DNA of 37,532 nucleotides from Planctomycetia bacterium (GTDB lineage: Bacteria; Planctomycetota; Planctomycetia; Pirellulales; UBA1268), in assembly GCA_009924545.1 (NCBI GenBank), contig RFRL01000009.1:1-37532 (forward strand), in the 5' to 3' direction. The notes beneath the pieces are model-generated. The model saw nothing but the letters and a program-made list of their open reading frames with translations, was not told the origin of the DNA and made no database searches. Positions 8,836 to 25,742 of this stretch are shown piece by piece (the stretch's first letter is position 1; each line of letters starts with the position of its first letter). The position numbers and the translations under genes were made by a program.

Positions 8836-10602
8836 GTGACCAACGCCGACATTGCCGCCGTGCTCGAACAGGTTGGGGATCTCCTCGAATACCTCGGGGA
8901 GAACCCGTTCCGATGCCGGGCCTACCGGTCTGCCGCCCGGACGGTTTCCGCCGTCGAGGAACCGTTGGTCGACCTCTGCCGTCGTGATGGCCTGGCCGGG
9001 CTGGACGGCATCGGTGTCGATCTCGCAGGACGGATCGCGGCGTTCATCGACAGCGGTCAATTCCCGCTTTTGGAGGATTTGAAGACCAGGGTGCCGGCCG
9101 TCGCCACCGATCTTGTGCGGGTGCCGGGGCTGGGGCCGAAGAAGGCCCGCCTGCTGATCGACCAACTCGGCATCGATTCACTGGCAGCACTGGAACAGGC
9201 CTGTCGGGACGGTCTGGTCGCCCGGTTGAAGGGTTTCGGGGAGAAGACCCAACAAGCGATCCTCCGTAACGTGGGATTCGCCGCGGACCCGGCGCGGCGC
9301 AGGCTCCTGTGGCGGGATGCCGACGACATCGTCCGGGAGCTCATCGCGTGGTTGGAGCGATGTCCGGCGGTGGGCCGTGTCGCCGCCGCCGGGAGTTGGC
9401 GGCGGGGGCGGGAGACCGTGGGCCATCTCCAGATCCTCGTCGCCACGCCGTCGCCCGCGATTGTCGTCGACCACGTCGCCGGCTGGCCCGAGGCCGGCCC
9501 GGTGATGTCCCGGGACGAGTCCGGGGCGACGATGCGGGGACCGAAAGACGTGGAGATCGCCCTCCGCTTCGTCAAGGAAGCGGATTTTGCCGCCGCCCTG
9601 GTGTGTCGGACAGGTTCCCGGCAGCACACCGGTCAACTCGCCGCGCGGGCGCTGGAGCGGGGGCTGACCCTCGACGACCGGGGGTTGCAGCCGTTCGCTC
9701 CGGGGCGAAGTCCGGACCCGAGCCGTGTCCCTCCGGTCTGCACGACCGAGGACGACGTCTACGCCAGCCTCGGCCTGCCCTGGATCCCTCCGGAACTGCG
9801 CGAGGGCCAGAATGAAATCGCTTGCGCGGAACGCGGACGGCTCCCCGATCTGGTGCGCACGGAAGACGTTCGCGGCGATCTCCACATGCACACCACCGCC
9901 TCGGACGGCGAGGCGTCACTGGTGGAGATGGTGCGGGCGGCGATCGCCCGCGGTCTGGAATACATCGCCATCACCGACCATGGCCCGCGGGTGTCGATGG
10001 CCAACGGCCTCCGCCCCCAGCGACTCCTCGCCCAGTGGGAGGAGATCGATCGCCTCAACGCCTCCTTGGCGGCGTCGGAGCCGGCGCCGCTGGTGATCCT
10101 CAAGGGTGTCGAGGTGGACATGCTCGAACAGGGAGGGCTCGACCTTCCCGACGAATTGCTCGCCCGGGCCGACTGGGTGGTGGCGAGCTTGCACTACGGA
10201 CAGCAGCAACCCGGCGACAGGATCACCGCCCGGATCATCGAGGCGATGGAAAACCCCTGGGTGAGCGTGATCGGTCATCCCACCGGTCGGCTGATCAATC
10301 GTCGTCCAGCCTACGAAGTCGACATGGAGGCGGTGATCGCCGCCGCCGCGCGCACGGGGACCTTCCTGGAGATCAACGCCAATCCCTGGAGGCTGGACCT
10401 TCATGCAGGCCACGCGGCCGCCGCCCGGGAAGCGGGGGTGGGGCTCGTGGTGTCCACCGACGCCCACTCCACCGCCGGTCTGGACGTGCTCCGGTGCGGG
10501 ATCCTCCAGGCCAGGCGGGCGGGGTGCACGGCGGCCGACGTGGTCAACACGCGGAGCCTGGCCGCTCTGCGGGCGCTCTCGGGCCGGGGTGTCGGAGCCT
10601 GA
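8836..10602 (+). CDS. PolX-family protein with HhH and PHP domains; polymerase active site apparently degenerate
   Basis: NADIAAVLEQVGDLLEYLGENPFRCRAYRSAART, HhH VPGLGPKKARLLIDQLGI, GSWRRGRETVGHLQILVA (canonical GD[LI]DIL), PHP motifs GDLHMHTTASDG, ITDHGP, KGVEVDML, ASLHYG, GHPTGR, STDAHS. Confidence 0.9.
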   Translation: MTNADIAAVLEQVGDLLEYLGENPFRCRAYRSAARTVSAVEEPLVDLCRRDGLAGLDGIGVDLAGRIAAFIDSGQFPLLEDLKTRVPAVATDLVRVPGLGPKKARLLIDQLGIDSLAALEQACRDGLVARLKGFGEKTQQAILRNVGFAADPARRRLLWRDADDIVRELIAWLERCPAVGRVAAAGSWRRGRETVGHLQILVATPSPAIVVDHVAGWPEAGPVMSRDESGATMRGPKDVEIALRFVKEADFAAALVCRTGSRQHTGQLAARALERGLTLDDRGLQPFAPGRSPDPSRVPPVCTTEDDVYASLGLPWIPPELREGQNEIACAERGRLPDLVRTEDVRGDLHMHTTASDGEASLVEMVRAAIARGLEYIAITDHGPRVSMANGLRPQRLLAQWEEIDRLNASLAASEPAPLVILKGVEVDMLEQGGLDLPDELLARADWVVASLHYGQQQPGDRITARIIEAMENPWVSVIGHPTGRLINRRPAYEVDMEAVIAAAARTGTFLEINANPWRLDLHAGHAAAAREAGVGLVVSTDAHSTAGLDVLRCGILQARRAGCTAADVVNTRSLAALRALSGRGVGA

Positions 10603-10638
10603 GCCCGCGGACACCCGGTCGCCAGCCGACGGCCGGTC

Positions 10639-11820
10639 TCAGTGGGGGCTGAGAACGCACCGAAAACCGATGTGATTGCACCCCGACGTCACCTCGGCCT
10701 TGCCGCGGGTGCCGACGATGTACCGGGAGCAGTACTGGTCAGTGCAGAGGAAGGAGCCTCCACGCAGGGCCCGCTTCCGCTGGCCCGGTTCCTGGGGATC
10801 GTGGCTCTCGGTCGGACCGGTGGGGTTGGGAAGCACGTCTTCAGGTGCTGCGCTGCGATAGGTGTCGGGCCGATACCAGTCGGAACACCACTCCCAGACG
10901 TTCCCCGACATGTCGTGCAGGCCGTACGGGTTGGCGGGATAGCGGCCCACCGGGGCGATCCCGGCGAAACCATCACCGGCCGAGTTGGCGTTGGGGAACC
11001 GCCCCTGCCACGTGTTGGCCATCCAGCGCCCTTCGGGCCGCAAGGCATCGCCCCAGGGATACATCGCGCCGGTCAGGCCGCCGCGGGCGGCGAACTCCCA
11101 TTCCGCCTCGGTCGGCAGCCGCTTGCCCGCCCAGCGTGCGTAGGCTTCGGCATCTTCGTAGGCCACGTGCACGACCGGTTCGTCGTCACGATCCGCGTTC
11201 GTGCTCTCGGGACCGAGCGGATGCCGCCAGTCGGCACCCGGGACGTAATCCCACCACCGGTAGTGGGTGTCGAGTGGTACGGTTTGGTCCGGTGGCGTGA
11301 AAACGATGGAGCCCGCGACCAGGTTCTCCGGTGGCGCGCCCGGGAAATCCTCCGCCCGAGGCGTGCGCTCGGCGACAGTGACATACCCGGTCGCGGCGAC
11401 GAATGCCGCGAACTGCCGGTTCGTGACCTCGGTGACGTCCATGAAGAACCCATCGACGCTCACGCGGTGGATCGGGCGAGCGTCATCCATTGCCTCGCGG
11501 CCTCCGTCGGGACGGCCCCGTGGGTCGGCACATCCCATGGAAAACTCGCCACCCGGGATCCACACCATCCCGGTGATCCGTTCCGCGGGGATGGTCGGCG
11601 CCGGGGCCGACCGCGTTACCGTCGGGGCGAACGCGTTGGTCGCCTGAACAGCCAGTGAGGTTCCGGTGACCGTGGGCGCCGGTGTGGTTTCCGGGGCCGC
11701 CGGCACGAGTGCCCGGCAGATGCCCCACAGCAGCAGTGCGCCGCCCAACCCCGTGGCTCCCGCCACTGCCAAGGCCGAAGGCCCGGAGCCCTGCCGCCGA
11801 TGATTTGATCGTCCCGTCAT
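10639..11820 (-). CDS. Formylglycine-generating enzyme / sulfatase-modifying factor family, membrane-anchored
   Basis: GMVWIPGGEFSMGCAD, DGFFMDVTEVTNRQFAAFVAATGYVT, RLPTEAEWEFAARGG, YGLHDMSGNVWEWCSDWY, LRGGSFLCTDQYCSRY (CX4C), GFRCV; N-terminal hydrophobic segment. Confidence 0.92.
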   Translation of the reverse strand: MTGRSNHRRQGSGPSALAVAGATGLGGALLLWGICRALVPAAPETTPAPTVTGTSLAVQATNAFAPTVTRSAPAPTIPAERITGMVWIPGGEFSMGCADPRGRPDGGREAMDDARPIHRVSVDGFFMDVTEVTNRQFAAFVAATGYVTVAERTPRAEDFPGAPPENLVAGSIVFTPPDQTVPLDTHYRWWDYVPGADWRHPLGPESTNADRDDEPVVHVAYEDAEAYARWAGKRLPTEAEWEFAARGGLTGAMYPWGDALRPEGRWMANTWQGRFPNANSAGDGFAGIAPVGRYPANPYGLHDMSGNVWEWCSDWYRPDTYRSAAPEDVLPNPTGPTESHDPQEPGQRKRALRGGSFLCTDQYCSRYIVGTRGKAEVTSGCNHIGFRCVLSPH

Positions 11821-12326
11821 GCGAGTGCCTTTCGTAGCGCCAGCCGGCAGTGCCGTCGGAGGTCGTGACGCCGGTCTCGGTCCCACCAAGCGGTGAATAC
11901 CCGGAGGATCTCCCGGAGCCAGCGACGGAACCACCTGCACGGTTTGGCGGGCACGAGATCGCGGAACAGGGCCATGCTCGCCAGGCTGCGTCTGGTTGAC
12001 ACGCGCAACCGGTGGATCCGTTCGACGGAGCATGGTCCGGACCCGCTCGCCACCACTTCGGTCCAGACCGCGTCGAGGGTCGAGATCAAAGTCCGCCGCA
12101 CACGCACCGCCAGCCGCCAGGGATGGGCGGTGGCGGATCGCCCTGAGTTTGCCAGCACCATGATCGGGACCACGTCCGTCCGCGCGACCGCGCGGCGATG
12201 GTGCCGCGGAACGCCCCGGAACAATTTACCGGACGGCGAGCCGGGAAAACCAGCGATGGAGGCCAGCCCGACCGCGGGGCGACGCAACGGAAAGGACGAC
12301 TCCCGCGGAGGCAGGCCGCCACGCAA
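11817..12326 (-). CDS. Short CHAD-like domain protein (true start uncertain)
   Basis: VERIHRLRVSTRRSLASMALFRDLVPAKPCRWFRRWLREILRVF resembles the CHAD core; stop TGA overlaps the FGE start codon (ATGA). Confidence 0.5.
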   Translation of the reverse strand: MRGGLPPRESSFPLRRPAVGLASIAGFPGSPSGKLFRGVPRHHRRAVARTDVVPIMVLANSGRSATAHPWRLAVRVRRTLISTLDAVWTEVVASGSGPCSVERIHRLRVSTRRSLASMALFRDLVPAKPCRWFRRWLREILRVFTAWWDRDRRHDLRRHCRLALRKALA

Positions 12327-12350
12327 GCGATCGTTTCACGAAGGCCGCGG

Positions 12351-13214
12351 TCAAGGAGCCGCGGACGCCGCCACTGGAGCCGTCATCCGCTCCGGCTTCG
12401 TGATCGTGACGTCCGAAGCGAACACGGTGGCTGCTCCCAGACAGCCCTGGCCGGCCCAGAGTCGCCCCTTGATCTCCACCGTGTCACCGGCCGAGGCCAG
12501 GAGCAGCTCAGCCGCATCGATCGAGACGCGGCAATCAGCGGCCAGCGGGAGGATCACCTGCCGAATCTTGCCCGCATCGATCCGCAGGACGAGCACCGAC
12601 GAACTGGCACGGACGACGGTGCCCACGATCGTGCCCGGCGTGTCGGGGCGGACCTCGTCGGGGGTGAAGCCAGACGGGGGGGTGACGATGTCGATCCTGG
12701 TGACGGGGATGAGACCCTTCCCCCGGCGATCCACCCGTCCCTGTGCCCGGACGGTCAGGCCCGGACCGAGCACCGTGGCATCCGCGTCGCCACGAACGGT
12801 CAGGCGGGACACACCGGCGGGATGGAGCATGGCCACCTTGACGGCGTGAGACGGATCCGTCGCGGTGGGGTCGACGAAGGCGATCAAACCGCCCTTGATG
12901 CCCCCCTGGACGCTGCGGACGACTCCCTGGAGCGACTCCTCCGGCAACGTGTCGATGGCGAGCTTGTTTTGTTCCACCGGGAGCGTGATCGCCTTGTTGG
13001 TGCCGCGACACGCACCCAGGTTCCACAGACGCTCGTAGCTCTTTTGGAGCTGTGCCGACTTGAAAAACGTTCCCCAGTGGAGCGTGCCGTCGGCGGCGAC
13101 GGGAGGGGCGGCGTCCTGGGAATCGGCGTAGGGGTTGTATGGCGTCAATTGTCCACTGGCGACCGACGACCAACTCCCCACCAGCGGGACGATCAGTGTC
13201 GCCAGCCGCAGCAT
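12351..13214 (-). CDS. Secreted protein of unknown function with two related beta-rich segments
   Basis: Start taken at ATG 13214 (MLRLATLIVPLVGSWSSVASGQ signal peptide). The ORF extends further upstream but without signal-peptide character. Confidence 0.7.
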   Translation of the reverse strand: MLRLATLIVPLVGSWSSVASGQLTPYNPYADSQDAAPPVAADGTLHWGTFFKSAQLQKSYERLWNLGACRGTNKAITLPVEQNKLAIDTLPEESLQGVVRSVQGGIKGGLIAFVDPTATDPSHAVKVAMLHPAGVSRLTVRGDADATVLGPGLTVRAQGRVDRRGKGLIPVTRIDIVTPPSGFTPDEVRPDTPGTIVGTVVRASSSVLVLRIDAGKIRQVILPLAADCRVSIDAAELLLASAGDTVEIKGRLWAGQGCLGAATVFASDVTITKPERMTAPVAASAAP

Positions 13215-13440
13215 TTCGACGCGGCGTCGGCCAGGGCGGGATTGACCAACCGGTGGAACTGGGCCGCGAGCGGATTGTAGATCGACGGCCATCAGTGGAA
13301 CTCCGGCAGGCACCCCAACCCTACCTTCGTTTTCGGCGGTGGGCCAATGAACTTGCCGGTGACGGTTGGAGCCCATGTCCACCCTGTCGGGGGGGTAGGC
13401 CGACCGCACCGAGGATCACTCGCACCGAAAAATCCGGGGC

Positions 13441-13497
13441 GAGAAGCCCTCAATCGTGAGGACCCGACACCAGCGAGGTCCGGTCGGACGGCTTCTC
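13441..13497. other. Nested inverted repeats between rpoC and the downstream gene; candidate terminator or structured RNA
   Basis: Perfect 8-bp arms GAGAAGCC (13441-13448) / GGCTTCTC (13490-13497), enclosing CCTCA-atcg-TGAGG (13448-13461) and GGACC/GGTCC. Confidence 0.45.
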
Positions 13498-13541
13498 CCG
13501 ATAGTGATCGGTCGAAATCGCCGAGCCGCTGTTGGACAGCC

Positions 13542-21684
<8,143 letters not shown>

Positions 21685-21998
21685 GGGGCGGAGCACTCCC
21701 GGGGCTACTGGATGAGCACAACGTCCACCACACCCACGCCACCACGGACGGACGGTCGCGCGGGAGCGTCGAACGCATGTGGCGGAGCGGGAACCCGACG
21801 GCGGTGCCAGCCTGTGAGCCGCGGAGCTCACCAGGGCCGGACCGAAGACAGGCGTTACTCCGCAGAGAACCCGGACCTACCCCCCCTGAGAAGCACGCCG
21901 AGGCACGGCGCACTCCACAAGAAGGGGCAATAACAGGGTCCCCAACGGAGCAGTTGAAACGGCAGGGGCAAACAGGAAGCACAACACCAACAGCAAAA

Positions 21999-22027
21999 AT
22001 GATACCGAGGTGTCTTCGATTGGCCAA
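21999..22027 (-). promoter_or_regulatory. Candidate sigma70-like promoter upstream of rpoB
   Basis: Minus strand reads TTGGCC-N17-TATCAT (-35 at 22022-22027, -10 at 21999-22004), in the 387-bp rplL-rpoB gap. Confidence 0.45.
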
Positions 22028-22071
22028 AAAATCGACGATTCAGTGATTTCGCCCAGCTGAAAAGGGCGCTC

Positions 22072-22497
22072 TCACTTGATCGAAACCTTGGCTTTCGCCT
22101 CCTCCAGTTCCTTCTTCAGCTTCTCGGCGTCGGCCTTGGAAATGCCTTCCTTGACCTTGGCCGGGGCACTTTCCACGAGATCCTTGGCCTCCTTGAGGCC
22201 GAGGCCAGTGGCAGCTCGAACGACCTTGATGATGCCGATCTTGGCGTCAGCCGCGAAGCTCTCGAGCACCACGTCGAACTCGGTCTTCTCGGCAGCCGCC
22301 TCGGCGGCGCCACCCCCCGCACCACCCGCACCGGGAGCAGCCATCATCACGGCACCACCTGCAGCGGGCTTGATCCCGTGGACTTCGTCGAGGTAGTCGG
22401 ACAGTTCCTTGGCCGCCTTCAGCGTGAGTCCGACGATCCGGTCGCCAAGATCCTTGGTTTCCTTGGAGAACTCGCGCGTTGCTTCAGCAGTCGACAT
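22072..22497 (-). CDS. rplL: 50S ribosomal protein L7/L12
   Basis: [69 protein letters not shown]. Confidence 0.98.
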   Translation of the reverse strand: MSTAEATREFSKETKDLGDRIVGLTLKAAKELSDYLDEVHGIKPAAGGAVMMAAPGAGGAGGGAAEAAAEKTEFDVVLESFAADAKIGIIKVVRAATGLGLKEAKDLVESAPAKVKEGISKADAEKLKKELEEAKAKVSIK

Positions 22498-22787
22498 GCC
22501 CAGCGATCCTTTCCCTACGATTGTGTCGGGGGGCCGGGCCCCACGACGGTGACGATTGATGGATGGTGACGGTGTGTGCGGGTGGTGCTGCAGTGGCGAC
22601 GACAGTCGGGATGATGCAGATCGCGGGCGGAAGTCGCTTTAAAACCACCGCGACAACGTCACCGCCGGGTGGCGGCAGGGGACGGTGTCCACCGGGGGCG
22701 TTGTACGGTTGCGCGCGAGGAACCCATGAGGATACCATGAACGCCGGTGCCGGGAACCCCCTCCGAAGTGGAGGTTTGTCGGGATGG

Positions 22788-23333
22788 TCACTCCGGGGAG
22801 GCTCCGGCGGCCTTCTCCAGGTCCTCGATCCGGGATTTGACCTGGCCGGCGAGTGTGCCGCCCGCCGAGACCACCTGACCGGCGAGGGTCCGTCCGAGGC
22901 TCGAAATCTGTCCCGACAGGATCGATAGCTGCTCGGTGCGACTGGGCCACTTGGCGACCGACTTGACGTCGGCCGGACCGAGGCGGGCCCCGTCGAGAGC
23001 GCCACCGCGGAACTCGAATCCCTGGTAATCAGCGATGCCGGAAACGCGATCGAGCTCCTTGGCCAGATCGACCACGTCTTCACCACCCCAGGCAATCGCC
23101 AGCATCCCCTCGGTGCGGTCGAAAGCCGGAGCCAGCGGCGTCTCGAGCGTGGCGCGGCGGGCGAGGCTGTTTTTCACCAACTGGAGGTGGATCCTCTTCT
23201 TCCGCAATGCCTGGCGGAGCTGGCTCGTTTTCTGGCCATCGAGCTTTCCCAGGCTCACGACCACGACTTCGTTCACGTCGCGGAGGCGGCGCTTCAGGTC
23301 ATCAACCAGCATGTTCTTGACGAGCTTGCTCAT
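22788..23333 (-). CDS. rplJ: 50S ribosomal protein L10
   Basis: MSKLVKNMLVDDLKRRLRDVNEVVVVSLGKLDGQKTSQLRQALRKKRIHLQLVKNSLARRA; position between rplA and rplL. Confidence 0.95.
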   Translation of the reverse strand: MSKLVKNMLVDDLKRRLRDVNEVVVVSLGKLDGQKTSQLRQALRKKRIHLQLVKNSLARRATLETPLAPAFDRTEGMLAIAWGGEDVVDLAKELDRVSGIADYQGFEFRGGALDGARLGPADVKSVAKWPSRTEQLSILSGQISSLGRTLAGQVVSAGGTLAGQVKSRIEDLEKAAGASPE

Positions 23334-23406
23334 GGAAGGTCACCGGGGAGTCGGGAGAAGCGGGGGAATGGGTGTCGGGCTGACGGCTGGGGGTGGGTTG
23401 ACGGCC

Positions 23407-24087
23407 TCACGCCGCCACCAGCACCCCCGGCGTCATCGTGGCGGAGATGGAAATGCTCTTCACGAACTGCCCACGAACGCTCGACGGCTGATTGGCGAGC
23501 ACGTAATCGATGAAGGCGCGGATATTGTCGGCGAGTTTGGCCGCGTCAAAGCTCGCCTTGCCCACGACCGCGTGGACGATGCCGGTGGGATCGTTGCGGA
23601 ACTCCACCTTCCCCGCCTTGTACTCACGGACGGTCTTGGCGATTTCGGCGGTGACGGTGCCCGCGCGCGGGCTGGGCATGAGGCCCCGCGGGCCGAGCAC
23701 CTTCCCGAGCGGTCCGACGAGCCCCATCATGTCGGGGGCCGCGATGCACACGTCGAAGTCGGTCCACCCTTCCTTGATCTTCTTGGCGAGCTCGTCAGCC
23801 CCCACCTCTTCGGCCCCTGCCGCACGGGCGTCGTCGGCCAGCCCGCCCTTGGCGAACACGACGACGCGCTTCGACTTCCCGATGCCGTGAGGCAAGACGA
23901 GCGAGCCACGGACGATCTGGTCGGCCTGCTTCGGGTCGATCCCCAGTCGCATGTGGATCTCGACAGTCTGGTCGAATTTGGTGGGGGGAAAGCTCTTCAG
24001 GATGGCCACGGCCTCGGGAAGGGGCAACGGAGCTTCCGACTGGGGCTTCTTGGCGAGCATGGCCCGCATGCGCTTGGAGATCGACAC
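23407..24087 (-). CDS. rplA: 50S ribosomal protein L1
   Basis: GTG start 24087 ([11 protein letters not shown]); [77 protein letters not shown]. Confidence 0.97.
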   Translation of the reverse strand: MSISKRMRAMLAKKPQSEAPLPLPEAVAILKSFPPTKFDQTVEIHMRLGIDPKQADQIVRGSLVLPHGIGKSKRVVVFAKGGLADDARAAGAEEVGADELAKKIKEGWTDFDVCIAAPDMMGLVGPLGKVLGPRGLMPSPRAGTVTAEIAKTVREYKAGKVEFRNDPTGIVHAVVGKASFDAAKLADNIRAFIDYVLANQPSSVRGQFVKSISISATMTPGVLVAA

Positions 24088-24220
24088 GGCTGATGTCCTC
24101 GGCTGAGAAACAGATGTGATGGAAAAAGGAGGCGGCGGCACAACGGAATCAGGAACAGCGGTCCGGGGCACGATCGATCTGCGGTTCATGCCCGCAGACC
24201 GGGGCTCCGGCCACTGCAGG

Positions 24221-24646
24221 TCAACCCTCGACGGTGATGCCCATGCTCCGGGCGGTACCCTCGATCATTCGCCGGGCATGGTCGCCGTCACGGGCGTTGA
24301 GGTCGGCGGTTTTGAGGCGGACGATCTCGTCGACCTGGGCTTTGGTGACCTTGCCCACCTTGTCCTTGTTGGGGACGCCAGAACCCTTGGCAAGACCGGC
24401 GGCTTTCTTGAGCAGGGCGGCCGCTGGGGGGCTCTTGGTGTAGAACTCGAACGAGCGGTCGTTGTAGACGGTGACCACGACCGGGATCGCCATGCCGGCT
24501 GCTTCACGTGTCCGGTCGTTGAACTGTTGGACGAACTGGCCGAGGTTGATGCCGTAGCGCCCCAGCGACGTTCCCACCGGAGGAGCGGGGGTCGCCTGAC
24601 CGCCCGGAATTTGGAACTTGGCCTGTCCAACCACCTGCTTCGCCAT
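24221..24646 (-). CDS. rplK: 50S ribosomal protein L11
   Basis: [46 protein letters not shown]. Confidence 0.97.
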   Translation of the reverse strand: MAKQVVGQAKFQIPGGQATPAPPVGTSLGRYGINLGQFVQQFNDRTREAAGMAIPVVVTVYNDRSFEFYTKSPPAAALLKKAAGLAKGSGVPNKDKVGKVTKAQVDEIVRLKTADLNARDGDHARRMIEGTARSMGITVEG

Positions 24647-24853
24647 GATCCCTGCCTCGGGTTCTGCTGATTGAAATCGTGCTGACTGAAGACCCGCTCG
24701 CCCAACGCCACCGTCATCCCGCGACCATCGCGAAAACGATCAGCCGGTGTGGTCCGGGCCGCTGTTGTGTGCGTTGCTGTTGTTCGCGTGATCGTCGTTC
24801 GGGCCGTCGTTGTGGCCCGCTGACGTTGGCCCCCAAGTCGGAAATGCTGCGTT

Positions 24854-25564
24854 TCAGACGTTTTCGATCTGCCAATACTCGATGTCCACGGGTGTCGAAC
24901 GGCCGAAGATGCTCAGCATGACGGTCACCCGTCCGTTGGCCTCGTCGATCTGCTCGACCTCTCCCTCGAAGTTCTCGAAGGTACCCTCGGTGATTTTCAC
25001 CCGATCGCCCTTCTTGAAATTGATCCGCAGCCGCGGCGTCTCGTCGGTCTTCGCCTCGGTCTTGTTGAGGAGTTTGGCGACGTCCTGCGGCAGCATCGGG
25101 CTCGGTCGACCGGCCGACCCCGTGAAATCACCGATGCCCCCGGTTTCACGCACGACATACCACGTCTCGTCGTTGAGCACCATGTTCACGAGGATGTACC
25201 CCGGATAGAGCTTCCGCGAGACGATCTTCTTCTTTCCGGCTTTGAATTCGGTGACCTGCTCCTTCGGCACGATCACGTCACCGAAGAAGCGGTCGAGCCC
25301 CTGCATCCGCACCCGCCTTAACAGCGCGTCACGGATGGAGTCTTCGCGATTGCTCTGCACCTTGAGGATGTACCAGTGCTTGTCGGGCACCGTCGCAGCC
25401 GACTCGTCGGTGGCATGCGCGACTGGCGCGGCGTCCTCGCTGCCCGCGAAGGGATCGGCGATTTCTGCGGGGCCGTCATCGTCGTCCTCGGCGTCAACCG
25501 GCGCGGAGCCGGGGGTGACCGTGGACGGCGGGAGATGGGAATGGGGAAGTTCGTCGTCGTGCAT
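24854..25564 (-). CDS. nusG: Transcription termination/antitermination factor NusG with acidic N-terminal extension
   Basis: DKHWYILKVQSNREDSIRDALL, SRKLYPGYILVNMVLNDETWYVVRETGGIGDFTG, KOW FKKGDRVKITEGTFENFEGEVEQID. Start chosen at ATG 25564; ORF extends to 25711. Confidence 0.95.
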   Translation of the reverse strand: MHDDELPHSHLPPSTVTPGSAPVDAEDDDDGPAEIADPFAGSEDAAPVAHATDESAATVPDKHWYILKVQSNREDSIRDALLRRVRMQGLDRFFGDVIVPKEQVTEFKAGKKKIVSRKLYPGYILVNMVLNDETWYVVRETGGIGDFTGSAGRPSPMLPQDVAKLLNKTEAKTDETPRLRINFKKGDRVKITEGTFENFEGEVEQIDEANGRVTVMLSIFGRSTPVDIEYWQIENV

Positions 25565-25742
25565 GGAAGCCGGGCCTGGCAACGCCTGATCGGGATGTCG
25601 TTCCGGAAAGGGTAATCGCGCCGTCAACGGGGTGCTGGGGGCGGGAACGGTTTCGCTTCGGAGGAAGTGTTGGTCTCGACGGTCGACTGCCACCCCGGAT
25701 GGCGAACCCACGTCGACCGGCCGGTGGTCAGTCGACGCCGTG

